NCBI GenBank assembly: GCA_041164825.1
Contig: JBEAOO010000186.1
Coordinates: 1 to 16,748, forward strand
DNA: 16,748 nt
Direction: 5' to 3'
From: JBEAOO01 sp041164825
Lineage (GTDB): Bacteria; Pseudomonadota; Gammaproteobacteria; Burkholderiales; Burkholderiaceae_C
The position numbers were made by a program, and so were the translations under genes. Shown one piece after another: positions 7,618 through 14,953 of this stretch. Below the pieces are notes generated by a model, which was not told the origin of the DNA, did no database searches, and worked only from the letters and a program-made list of their open reading frames with translations. Position 1 is the first letter of the stretch. Each line of letters opens with the position of its first letter.

Positions 7618-7731
7618 CGTGACACCCTCAGTACCCTCGGGCCGGCTTGCATCACCATGCACCGGCCCGTTGTTCGTTCTGGCCCGCCGTCGTGGGCCTC
7701 GCCCCGCCCACCTGCCTTCGGAGCTTGCCCC

Positions 7732-8733
7732 ATGTCCGCTGCCATCCACCCCAGCCAGGCGCTGTTTGACGCCGACGATGCCGCCGCCACCCTGCCGGTG
7801 TGCGACCACTACGCCGGTGTCGAAGCCCGCATGCTCAAGGCGCTGACCCTGCAAGCGGAGTTGGGCCCGGTGTTTGACGTGACGCTGGACTGCGAAGACG
7901 GCGCACCCATTGGCGGCGAGGCCGAACACGCCCATCTCGTGGCCGAGGTGGCCACCTCGGCCCACAACCTGCACGGTCGCGTCGGCGCCCGCGTGCACCC
8001 GGCCGACCACCCCAGCTTCGAGGCCGACGTGGACACCCTGCTCGGCCGCGCCGGCACCCGCCTGGCCTACCTGATGGTGCCCAAGCCGCGCGATCTGGCC
8101 GAGGTGCAACGCGCCATTGCCCACATCGACCACGTGAGCCGTGCGCACGGTCTGGCCCACAACGTGCCGGTGCACGTGCTGGTGGAAACACATGGCGCGC
8201 TGCGCGATGTGGAGGCCATTGCCGCCCTGCCCCGCATCGAATCGATCTCGTTCGGGCTGATGGACTTTGTCTCGGCGCACCGCGGCGCCATTCCCGCCGC
8301 GGGCATGAGCGTCGAGGGCCAGTTCAGCCACCCGCTGGTGCTGCGCGCCAAGCTCAACATCGCGGCGGCCTGCCACGGCCATGGCAAGGTGCCCTCGCAC
8401 TGCGTGGTCACCGAGTTCAACAACCGCAGCGCCATCGAAGCCGCCGCCCACCGCGCCTGCCACGAGCTCGGCTACACCCGCATGTGGAGCATCCACCCGA
8501 ACCAGATCCGCCCCATCGTCGAAGCCTTTGCGCCCACCGCGGCCGAGATCGACACCGCCATCGACATCATCAGCGCCGCCCAGGCCGCCGGCTGGGCGCC
8601 CATCCGCCACCGCGACACCCTGCACGACCGTGCCAGCTTCCGCTATTTCTGGCAGGTGATCGAGCGCGCCCACCGCACGGGCCAGCCCCTGCCGGCCGAG
8701 GTGCGCCATCTCTGGTTTGAATCATTGGTCTGA
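7732..8733 (+). CDS. CitE-like HpcH/HpaI-family CoA-ester lyase/aldolase
   Basis: Member of the HpcH/HpaI aldolase and citrate-lyase-beta superfamily, whose CitE-like branch cleaves or forms 3-hydroxyacyl-CoA thioesters such as malyl-, methylmalyl- or citramalyl-CoA. The substrate cannot be decided here. The 333-residue TIM-barrel-type protein shows DVTLDCEDGAP (49-59), GARVHP (R87), VLVETHG (E152) and SFGLMDFVSAHRG (D178), the last two being the probable Mg2+ ligands, and the family hallmark SIHPNQI (254-259). No citrate lyase alpha or gamma partner is nearby, so it is not part of a classical citrate lyase. The start was chosen for the upstream CGGAG and for homology beginning there; the frame is open further upstream inside mdh. 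The last codons and stop fall in a 13-bp tandem repeat. Confidence 0.85.
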   Translation: MSAAIHPSQALFDADDAAATLPVCDHYAGVEARMLKALTLQAELGPVFDVTLDCEDGAPIGGEAEHAHLVAEVATSAHNLHGRVGARVHPADHPSFEADVDTLLGRAGTRLAYLMVPKPRDLAEVQRAIAHIDHVSRAHGLAHNVPVHVLVETHGALRDVEAIAALPRIESISFGLMDFVSAHRGAIPAAGMSVEGQFSHPLVLRAKLNIAAACHGHGKVPSHCVVTEFNNRSAIEAAAHRACHELGYTRMWSIHPNQIRPIVEAFAPTAAEIDTAIDIISAAQAAGWAPIRHRDTLHDRASFRYFWQVIERAHRTGQPLPAEVRHLWFESLV

Positions 8734-8769
8734 ATCATTGGTTTGAACCTGTGGTTTGAACCTGTCACT
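8718..8769 (+). repeat. Four-copy 13-bp tandem repeat at a gene end
   Basis: The units are TGAATCATTGGTC, TGAATCATTGGTT, TGAACCTGTGGTT and TGAACCTGTCACT. Neighbours differ by one to three bases, and the last unit decays at its end. Each begins with TGA, and because 13 is not divisible by three the stops fall in all three frames. The second unit supplies the stop codon of the CitE-like gene, and the first encodes its last residues. Confidence 0.9.
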
Positions 8770-8894
8770 GGCGCCAACAGCTTGACGCGCCCGCTGCACT
8801 TTGTTGCAAGCCTGGCCCGCCACGTCATTCAGGCGGCATGCAAGGCGCCGACAATTGGGTGAACCCTGTCCAACCACTTTCAAGACGCCCATCC

Positions 8895-9380
8895 ATGAAG
8901 CTGCACACCCCCGCCCTCACCACCGCCGCAACCGCCCTGACCTTGGCATTGGTCTGCTGGGGCTCGGCCCACGCCGCCGTCAAGCGCCCGCCCTCGGCCA
9001 AGGCCGTGCCCAAAGCCGTGGCGCTGCCCGAAGCCGGCCCCGAGCAACTGCAAGCTGCCGGCGTGGCGCTCACGGGCAGCTACGAGTGCGAGTTCAAACA
9101 ATCGATTGACGTGGGCGCCAACCCCAAATCGCCCGGCTACCTCGACGTGCGCTACAAAAACAGCAGCTACACGATGAAGCCCGTGCTCTCGTCCACCGGC
9201 GCGCTGCGCCTGGAAGACGTCAAGGGCGTGACCCTGCTGCTGCAGATCGCCAACAAGTCGATGTTGATGGACACCAAGGCGGGCAAGCGCGTGGTCGACA
9301 ACTGCGTGCACGCCAAGCAGCGCGAAGCCATGCAAGCCGCGGCCGCCAACCCGGCAGCACCGTCGGACCTGCTGAAGTAA
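8895..9380 (+). CDS. Small exported protein of unknown function
   Basis: I do not recognise this gene by name. The 161-residue product has a clear Sec signal peptide: MKLH, a hydrophobic core to about residue 22, and a probable cut after AHA at residue 27. The mature part starts with a lysine/proline/alanine-rich linker (28-50). A compact domain at about 55-142 follows, with two cysteines (C65 in SYECEF, C137 in VDNCVHAK) placed to form a disulfide across it, and the tail is alanine-rich. It is probably periplasmic. The YECxF start and closing cysteine recall the small MliC/PliC lysozyme-inhibitor fold, but that is only a visual resemblance. An upstream ATG at 8838 is in frame, but the signal peptide favours 8895. 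Confidence 0.75.
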   Translation: MKLHTPALTTAATALTLALVCWGSAHAAVKRPPSAKAVPKAVALPEAGPEQLQAAGVALTGSYECEFKQSIDVGANPKSPGYLDVRYKNSSYTMKPVLSSTGALRLEDVKGVTLLLQIANKSMLMDTKAGKRVVDNCVHAKQREAMQAAAANPAAPSDLLK

Positions 9381-9384
9381 GTCA

Positions 9385-9400
9385 CTCGCTTGGCAGCGAG
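9385..9400 (+). terminator. Short hairpin after the exported-protein gene
   Basis: CTCGCT pairs with AGCGAG around a TGGC loop, beginning five bases after the stop codon. No T-run follows. It separates this gene from the toxin-antitoxin promoter but is too weak to call a terminator firmly. Confidence 0.25.
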
Positions 9401-9461
9401 CGGGGCCCAAACCTGGCCCCAGCTCGGTCGCTCGGCGCATGCCCAGCGGCAGAAGTATGGC

Positions 9462-9490
9462 TTGAGTATGCATACTTCGGTATGTATACT
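9462..9490 (+). promoter_or_regulatory. Promoter of the VapB/VapC-type pair
   Basis: TTGAGT (9462-9467) and TATACT (9485-9490) are separated by 17 bases; the -10 matches consensus at 5 of 6 positions. A start near 9497 leaves a leader of about 45 bases before the GTG of the antitoxin. It would also put the upstream ATG at 9482 outside the transcript. The tandem repeat at 9466-9493 covers the spacer and the -10. Confidence 0.6.
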
Positions 9491-9493
9491 TCG
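9466..9493 (+). repeat. 14-bp tandem repeat, probable antitoxin operator
   Basis: GTATGCATACTTCG is followed directly by GTATGTATACTTCG, 13 of 14 bases identical. The first copy contains the perfect palindrome GTATGCATAC and the second the imperfect GTATGTATAC. Two adjacent dyads over a promoter are typical of autoregulated toxin-antitoxin operators bound by AbrB-fold antitoxins. Binding by this VapB is inferred. Confidence 0.65.
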
Positions 9494-9541
9494 ATCTGCC
9501 TCGGGGCGCCCTGCCGCCCTGGTCAGACCGGAGTACGTCCT

Positions 9542-9793
9542 GTGGAAGCCACTGTTGCTGAACGCGGTCAGATCACCCTGCCCAAAGCGGTGCGTGATGC
9601 ACTGGGTCTGACCAAAGGCACCACCCTCAAAGTGGAACTCGACGGCGGGCGCATCATCTTGCGCAAAGACGTCAGCGACGCCATCTCGCGCGCTCGCGGC
9701 CGCTTCAAGCTCGACGGCTTCACCGACACCGACGATGCCGTGCGCGCGATCCGCGGCCAAACAAGCGACGACGCCGGCACGGCCGAGCGCTGA
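9542..9793 (+). CDS. vapB: AbrB/MazE-fold antitoxin, VapB-type
   Basis: Putative antitoxin that would neutralise the PIN-domain protein encoded next and repress their shared promoter. The 83-residue product begins with a SpoVT/AbrB swapped-hairpin DNA-binding domain (about 1-45) with the hallmark RGQITLPKAVRDALGL, then GTTLKVEL and GRIILRK. The charged tail (46-83) is the expected toxin-binding part. The GTG start was preferred because GGAG lies eight bases upstream, homology starts there, and the in-frame ATG at 9482 sits inside the promoter. The stop is 20 bases before the toxin ATG. Confidence 0.88.
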   Translation: MEATVAERGQITLPKAVRDALGLTKGTTLKVELDGGRIILRKDVSDAISRARGRFKLDGFTDTDDAVRAIRGQTSDDAGTAER

Positions 9794-9813
9794 CACCCAC
9801 GCCTGCGCCGCGC

Positions 9814-10233
9814 ATGATAGCCATCGACTCCTCTGTGCTCATCGACCTGCTGGCCGACAGCGGCCCTGCGGCCGACGCGGCCGAGGCCTGCCTGCGCCAG
9901 TCGCTGAGCATGGGCCCGGTGGTGGTGTGTGACGTGGCGCTCACCGAAATTTGCACCGCCCTGAAAAACGGCGCCGAGGTGCTCGAAGCCCTGGAGGACA
10001 TGGGCGTGGGCTACAGCGCCACCGAGGCCAAATCGGCCGTGCGCGCGGGCGAGATGCAACGCCGCTGGCGCCAGCGCGGCGGCGCCAGCCTGGGTGCACC
10101 CGAGCGCACCGCAGCTGAATTTTTGGTCGGGGCACATGCCTTGCTTCAGTGCGACGGCCTGATCACCCGCGACGACGCCTTCTTCCGCGATTACTTCAAG
10201 GGGCTCAAGGTCATCGTGCCGAAAGCTTCCTGA
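9814..10233 (+). CDS. vapC: PIN-domain ribonuclease toxin, VapC-type
   Basis: Probable Mg2+-dependent RNA endonuclease of the PIN superfamily, cytoplasmic; the target RNA is not predictable. The 139-residue single-domain protein has the usual VapC length. Acidic residues expected at the active site are D5 (AIDSSVLID), E45 (ALTEIC), E102 in AEFLVGAHA where most relatives have aspartate, and D120/D125 in LITRDDAFFRDYF. The catalytic set is therefore present with one conservative change, so activity is plausible. It follows the antitoxin by 20 bases without a strong Shine-Dalgarno, as is common when toxin must be made in lower amount. It ends 71 bases before the chosen acnB start. No terminator was seen between them, so read-through into acnB is possible. 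Confidence 0.9.
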   Translation: MIAIDSSVLIDLLADSGPAADAAEACLRQSLSMGPVVVCDVALTEICTALKNGAEVLEALEDMGVGYSATEAKSAVRAGEMQRRWRQRGGASLGAPERTAAEFLVGAHALLQCDGLITRDDAFFRDYFKGLKVIVPKAS

Positions 10234-10304
10234 CGTGCAATCCCGCTCACGGATTTCACACCCCCCACCTTCCGATGAACACCCGCAACACACTGGAGAG
10301 CCCC

Positions 10305-12896
10305 ATGCTGCAAGCCTATCGCCAACACGTCGCCGAACGCGCTGCCCTCGGTATTCCGCCGCTGCCGCTTGAAGCCAAGCAAGTGGCCGACCTGATCGAG
10401 CTGATCAAGGCCCCGCCCGCTGGCGAAGACGCCTTCCTGCTCGACCTGCTGACGCACCGCGTGCCCCCGGGCGTGGACGACGCGGCCAAGGTCAAGGCCA
10501 GCTTCTTGGCCGCCGTGGCCCATGGTGAGCTGAGCGTGGCGCTGATTTCCAAGGCCAAGGCCACCGAGTTGCTGGGCACCATGGTGGGCGGCTACAACGT
10601 GCACCCGCTGATCGAACTGCTGGACGACGCCGATGTGGCCAGCGTGGCCGCTGCCGCGCTGAAGAAGACGCTGTTGATGTTCGACTTCTTCAACGACGTG
10701 GCCGAGAAAGCCAAGGCCGGCAACGCCTTCGCCAAAGACGTGATGCAGAGCTGGGCCGATGCCGAGTGGTTCACCACCCGCCCCGAAGTGCCCCAGACCA
10801 TCACCGTGACCGTGTTCAAGGTGCCCGGCGAAACCAACACCGACGACCTGTCGCCCGCCCCTGATGCCTGGAGCCGCCCGGACATCCCGCTGCATTACCT
10901 GGCGATGCTGAAGAACACCCGCGAAGGCGCGGCGTTTGTGCCTGAAGACGACGGCAAGCGCGGCCCGATGCAGTTCATCGAAGACCTGAAGAAGAAGGGC
11001 AACCTCGTGGCCTACGTGGGCGACGTGGTGGGCACCGGTTCGAGCCGCAAGTCGGCCACCAACTCGGTGATCTGGGCCACCGGCCAAGACATCCCCTTCG
11101 TGCCCAACAAGCGCTTTGGCGGCGTCACCCTGGGCGGCAAGATCGCCCCGATCTTCTTCAACACGCAAGAAGACTCCGGCTCGCTGCCGATCGAAGTGGA
11201 TGTGAGCAAGCTGGAAATGGGCGACGTGGTTGACGTCATGCCCTACGACGGCAAGATCGTGCGCAACGGCGAAACCGTGGTCGAGTTCAAGCTCAAAAGC
11301 GATGTGCTGTTTGACGAAGTGCGCGCCGGCGGCCGCATCAACCTGATCATCGGCCGCTCGCTCACCGCCAAGGCGCGTGAGTTCTTGGGCCTGGGTGCCT
11401 CCACCTTGTTCCGCCTGCCCACCGCCCCGATCGCCACGAAGGCCGGCTTCACGCTGGCGCAAAAAATGGTCGGTCGCGCCGTCGGCCTGCCAGAAGGCCA
11501 GGGCGTGCGCCCCGGCACCTACTGCGAGCCCAAGATGACCACCGTGGGTTCGCAAGACACCACCGGCCCGATGACCCGCGACGAGCTGAAAGACCTGGCC
11601 TGCCTGGGCTTCTCGGCCGACCTGGTGATGCAATCGTTCTGCCACACCGCTGCGTATCCGAAGCCCGTGGACGTCAAGACCCACCGCGAGCTGCCCAAGT
11701 TCATCTCCAGCCGCGGCGGTGTGGCCCTGCGCCCGGGCGATGGCGTGATCCACAGCTGGCTCAACCGCCTGCTGCTGCCCGACACCGTCGGCACCGGCGG
11801 CGACTCGCACACCCGCTTCCCGATCGGCATTTCTTTCCCCGCCGGTTCGGGCCTGGTGGCCTTCGGTGCGGCCACCGGCGTGATGCCGCTGGACATGCCG
11901 GAATCGGTGCTGGTGCGCTTCAAGGGCCAGATGCAGCCCGGCATCACGCTGCGCGACTTGGTGCACGCCATTCCGCTGTACGCCATCAAGGCCGGTCTGC
12001 TGACCGTGGCCAAGGCCGGCAAGATCAATGTGTTCTCGGGCCGCATCCTCGAAATCGAAGGCCTGCCCGACCTGAAGGTCGAGCAAGCGTTTGAGCTGAG
12101 CGATGCCTCGGCCGAGCGCAGCGCCGCCGGTTGCACCGTGAAGCTGAACCCCGCACCGATCAAGGAATACCTCACCAGCAACATCGTGCTGATGAAGAAC
12201 ATGATCGCCGACGGTTACGCCGACGCCCGCACGCTGGCCCGCCGCATCGAGAAGGTCGAAGCCTGGCTCGCCAAGCCCGACCTGCTCGAAGCCGACAAGG
12301 ACGCCGAATACGCCGCCGTGATCGAGATCGACCTGGCCGAGCTGACCGAGCCCGTGCTCTGCTGCCCGAACGACCCGGACGACGCCAAGCTGCTGAGCGA
12401 CGTCGCTGGCGCCAAGATCGACGAGGTGTTCATCGGCTCCTGCATGACCAACATCGGTCACTTCCGCGCAGCGTCCAAGCTGCTCGAAGGCAAGCGCGAC
12501 ATCCCGGTCAAGCTGTGGATCGCTCCGCCGACCAAGATGGACGCCAGCGAGCTGACCAAGGAAGGCCATTACGGCGTGTTCGGCGCGGCCGGTGCGCGCA
12601 CCGAAATGCCGGGTTGCAGCCTGTGCATGGGCAACCAAGCGCAAGTGCGTGAAGGCGCCACGGTCGTGTCCACCTCGACCCGCAACTTCCCCAACCGCTT
12701 GGGCAAAAACACCTTCGTGTACCTGGCCTCAGCCGAGCTGGCCGCCATCGCGTCCAAGATCGGTCGCATCCCCACCGTCGCCGAATACCAGGCCGACATG
12801 GGCGTGATCAACAAGGACGGCAGCAAGATCTATCAGTACCTGAACTTCGACAAAATCGAAGAGTACGCCGACGCCGCCAAGGGCGTGAGCGCCTGA
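10305..12896 (+). CDS. acnB: Aconitate hydratase B
   Basis: Isomerises citrate to isocitrate through cis-aconitate with a [4Fe-4S] cluster; B-type enzymes can also act as 2-methylisocitrate dehydratases and RNA-binding iron sensors. The 863 residues match E. coli AcnB (865) along the whole length. The HEAT-like N-terminal domain begins MLQAYRQHVAERAALGIPPL, then the swivel domain with VGDVVGTGSSRKSATNSV, then the catalytic domains with VGSQDTTGPMTRDELKDLAC and TGGDSHTRFPIG. Cluster ligands are C713 (GSCMTN), C771 and C774 (GCSLCMGNQ). The start has GGAGAG six bases upstream; an ATG at 10275 would add ten residues without homology. Its promoter was not identified, and transcription from the upstream toxin-antitoxin promoter could contribute. 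Confidence 0.98.
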   Translation: MLQAYRQHVAERAALGIPPLPLEAKQVADLIELIKAPPAGEDAFLLDLLTHRVPPGVDDAAKVKASFLAAVAHGELSVALISKAKATELLGTMVGGYNVHPLIELLDDADVASVAAAALKKTLLMFDFFNDVAEKAKAGNAFAKDVMQSWADAEWFTTRPEVPQTITVTVFKVPGETNTDDLSPAPDAWSRPDIPLHYLAMLKNTREGAAFVPEDDGKRGPMQFIEDLKKKGNLVAYVGDVVGTGSSRKSATNSVIWATGQDIPFVPNKRFGGVTLGGKIAPIFFNTQEDSGSLPIEVDVSKLEMGDVVDVMPYDGKIVRNGETVVEFKLKSDVLFDEVRAGGRINLIIGRSLTAKAREFLGLGASTLFRLPTAPIATKAGFTLAQKMVGRAVGLPEGQGVRPGTYCEPKMTTVGSQDTTGPMTRDELKDLACLGFSADLVMQSFCHTAAYPKPVDVKTHRELPKFISSRGGVALRPGDGVIHSWLNRLLLPDTVGTGGDSHTRFPIGISFPAGSGLVAFGAATGVMPLDMPESVLVRFKGQMQPGITLRDLVHAIPLYAIKAGLLTVAKAGKINVFSGRILEIEGLPDLKVEQAFELSDASAERSAAGCTVKLNPAPIKEYLTSNIVLMKNMIADGYADARTLARRIEKVEAWLAKPDLLEADKDAEYAAVIEIDLAELTEPVLCCPNDPDDAKLLSDVAGAKIDEVFIGSCMTNIGHFRAASKLLEGKRDIPVKLWIAPPTKMDASELTKEGHYGVFGAAGARTEMPGCSLCMGNQAQVREGATVVSTSTRNFPNRLGKNTFVYLASAELAAIASKIGRIPTVAEYQADMGVINKDGSKIYQYLNFDKIEEYADAAKGVSA

Positions 12897-12922
12897 TCAG
12901 CCTCACGCAGAACTGAGCTCCC

Positions 12923-12946
12923 AGGCCCGCGCAAGCGGGCCTTTTT
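12923..12946 (+). terminator. Intrinsic terminator of acnB
   Basis: AGGCCCGC (12923-12930) pairs perfectly with GCGGGCCT (12935-12942) around a GCAA tetraloop of GNRA type, and five Ts follow or close the stem (12942-12946). It lies 26 bases after the acnB stop. On the opposite strand no T-run follows the hairpin, so it serves acnB rather than the convergent regulator gene. Confidence 0.93.
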
Positions 12947-13046
12947 CATGGGTCTGGGCCGCCACCTCAAGGGCCTGCCTCAGCCCATGCCAAGTCGGGT
13001 GGCCGGCGCATGCAACACAGCCGCCAGCCGCTACCGCCGCCGCCGA

Positions 13047-14924
13047 TCAGCCGGCGGCCCGGGCGCCCACGGCTCCACCCACCGGCAGCACCAACAAGCG
13101 TCCCGAGGCGGGTGCGTTGGCCAGCACCTCGCTCGACAAACCTTCGCGCGCGGTGAGCACACAAAGCAGCGGTGGTGCGCTGGCCGGCCCGGCCAGCGCC
13201 ACGCCCGTGGGGCAAGGCACGGGCAAACCGAGCACGCGGTCGAGCGCGCCATCGGGTGCAAAACGGGCCACGCTCCAACCGCCCTTCAAGGCGCACCAAG
13301 CGCCCCCCTCGGCATCGAGGGCCAGGCCCATCAACCGGCCCGAGCCCTTGGGCACGGTGGCCAGGCGGCGCACCGTGGCGCTGTCCGGCCAGAAGGCGTA
13401 AAGCGTGCCCGACTCCGGCGCCACGGCCACGAGGCGCTGGCCATCGGCCTGCCAGGCCAGCGCCGTCACGGGTTCGGGCAGGTGCCAGCCCGTGGCCTGG
13501 GGGGCGGCGGTGCTGCGGCCCAGGTCACTGCGCACATCGTCGCCGCGTCCATCACCGCGCATGTCGCCGCGAACGTCGCCGCCCGCGTCGCCACCGCTGA
13601 TCGCACCCAGCCTGGCGCCCCGCTCCACCGCACCACTCCGCGCACCGCCCTCCGCGCCCACCAGCCGCGCCTCGCCCGCCCAGGGCGCCACACGCCAGCG
13701 ATCCCCCTCGGCCACGCAGGCCCACAGTGCGCCCTGCGGGTGCAGGCACCAGGCGCTGACGCGCTGCTTGGGGCCCGTGGCGGGCACGGCGTGCACGCTG
13801 CCGTCCGCGCGCACCTGCCACCAGCCGCCCGCTTGGGTGCGCACCAGCACACCGGCGGCATGGGCCGGGCCCTGGGCATGAGGGCGGGGCAGCCCGGCCG
13901 AAGCCAAGTCCGCAGCCGGCGGGGCCGCGGGCATCAACAGCAGCGCCTCAATCGGCGAGTCGAGCGAGGCCACCACCCGGTCGCTGCCCGGGCCCTGGCC
14001 CAGCCCATCCACCACGTGCACGGCGGGTGCCAGGGTGTCGGCCCACCAGAGCTGCGCGGTGGCGGCGTTCCAGGCCGGGTAGGCCCCCCGAAAGGCCCAC
14101 GGGCCGTCGACCACGCGCACCTCATCAGCGGCCGAGGTGGCCGCACGCTGCGCCGGGCGCGCGCCCAGTTGCGCGCCGATGCGCCGCGCCGCCTGGGCCA
14201 CCTCGGCGCCCAGCAGTTCCAGCCGCTCCAGCGTCAGCCGAAACGCCGGCCCGGCCACGCTGATGGCGCCGCGCACCTGGCCCTGCGGGTCGATCACCGG
14301 CGCGCCCACGCAGCGCACGCCGAGCACAATTTCTTCGTCATCCAGCGCATAACCGCGCGTGGCGGTAAGGCGCAATTCGGCCTGCAGGCGGCGCCGGTCG
14401 GTGATGCTGCGCGGCGTGACGGCAGGCAGCGGCAGGTCGCGCACCAGCGCATCGCGCTCGGCCTCGGGCAGCGCGCTCAACAGGGCCTTGCCCTGGCTGG
14501 TGCAGTGCAACGGTTTGCGCTCGCCCAGCGCCGACGACGAGCGGTGCGCATGCGCACCATCGCAGCGCTCCAGCGACAGTACCTCGCGGCCGTCGAGCAC
14601 CGCCAGGTAGGCGGTCTCGCCGGTGAGGTCGCGCAGGCCGCGCAGTTCAATGCCGGCGGCGGCCACCAGGTCGGGCATGGCGTAGGCCGCACGGGCGTAC
14701 TCCACACAGCGAAAGCCCAGGCAATACACGCGCCGCAGCGGATCACGCCGCACCAAGCCTCGCGCCACCAAGGTGGCCAACAAGCGGTAGAGCGTGGTGC
14801 GCGGCAGCTGCAAGCGCGCGCCCAGCTCGGCCTGGCCCAGCCCGTGGGGCGCGTTGCCGATGGCATCGAGCACGTCCAGCGCCTTGTCGAGCGCGGCCGT
14901 GCCTTCACTGCTGGCTGCTGCCAT
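13047..14924 (-). CDS. IclR regulator fused to SMP-30/lactonase-like propeller
   Basis: Two-part protein of 625 residues, against about 250-270 for ordinary IclR regulators. Residues 1-85 form an IclR winged helix (DKALDVLDAIGNAPHGL, LGARLQLPRTTLYRLLATL) and 86-255 the IclR effector domain (TGETAYLAVLDG, SQGKALLS, DDEEIVLGVRCVGAPV, ISVAGP). Residues 270-620 resemble an SMP-30/gluconolactonase beta-propeller (WNAATAQLWWAD, LMGLALDAEGGAWCAL, ARFAPDGAL). By hand alignment with human SMP-30 the metal or substrate residues E18, N103, N154 and D204 become A281, S390, T487 and M532, so lactonase activity is unlikely. A glycine/aspartate/arginine-rich insert lies at about 444-470. The start has GGGAGA seven bases upstream. 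The gene diverges from the dehydrogenase at 15122, the likely target. One continuous frame joins both halves. Confidence 0.88.
   Translation of the reverse strand: MAAASSEGTAALDKALDVLDAIGNAPHGLGQAELGARLQLPRTTLYRLLATLVARGLVRRDPLRRVYCLGFRCVEYARAAYAMPDLVAAAGIELRGLRDLTGETAYLAVLDGREVLSLERCDGAHAHRSSSALGERKPLHCTSQGKALLSALPEAERDALVRDLPLPAVTPRSITDRRRLQAELRLTATRGYALDDEEIVLGVRCVGAPVIDPQGQVRGAISVAGPAFRLTLERLELLGAEVAQAARRIGAQLGARPAQRAATSAADEVRVVDGPWAFRGAYPAWNAATAQLWWADTLAPAVHVVDGLGQGPGSDRVVASLDSPIEALLLMPAAPPAADLASAGLPRPHAQGPAHAAGVLVRTQAGGWWQVRADGSVHAVPATGPKQRVSAWCLHPQGALWACVAEGDRWRVAPWAGEARLVGAEGGARSGAVERGARLGAISGGDAGGDVRGDMRGDGRGDDVRSDLGRSTAAPQATGWHLPEPVTALAWQADGQRLVAVAPESGTLYAFWPDSATVRRLATVPKGSGRLMGLALDAEGGAWCALKGGWSVARFAPDGALDRVLGLPVPCPTGVALAGPASAPPLLCVLTAREGLSSEVLANAPASGRLLVLPVGGAVGARAAG
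13521..13597 (-). repeat. Low-complexity Gly-Asp-Arg coding tract
   Basis: The DNA carries repeated GTCGCCGC-like units (plus strand view) that encode an irregular series of GGD, RGD and related triplets at residues 444-470 of the IclR/SMP-30 fusion. The frame is kept. It falls between propeller blades and is probably a flexible loop created by slippage. Confidence 0.6.
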
Positions 14925-14953
14925 TCAATTCTCCCAACATGTGGAACAGCGTC

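Noticed and set aside
7195..8709. 504-codon minus-strand frame opposite mdh and the CitE-like gene
   Set aside because: It spans the ends of two sense genes and their gap and carries no family motif.
8895..8960. Lipoprotein signal (cysteine at residue 21) in the exported protein
   Set aside because: The residue before the cysteine is valine, which does not fit a lipobox; the AHA cleavage site is a better match.
10191..12644. 817-codon open frame on the minus strand opposite acnB
   Set aside because: It mirrors an unmistakable aconitase B gene and shows no domain or coherent start; it is a GC-bias shadow.
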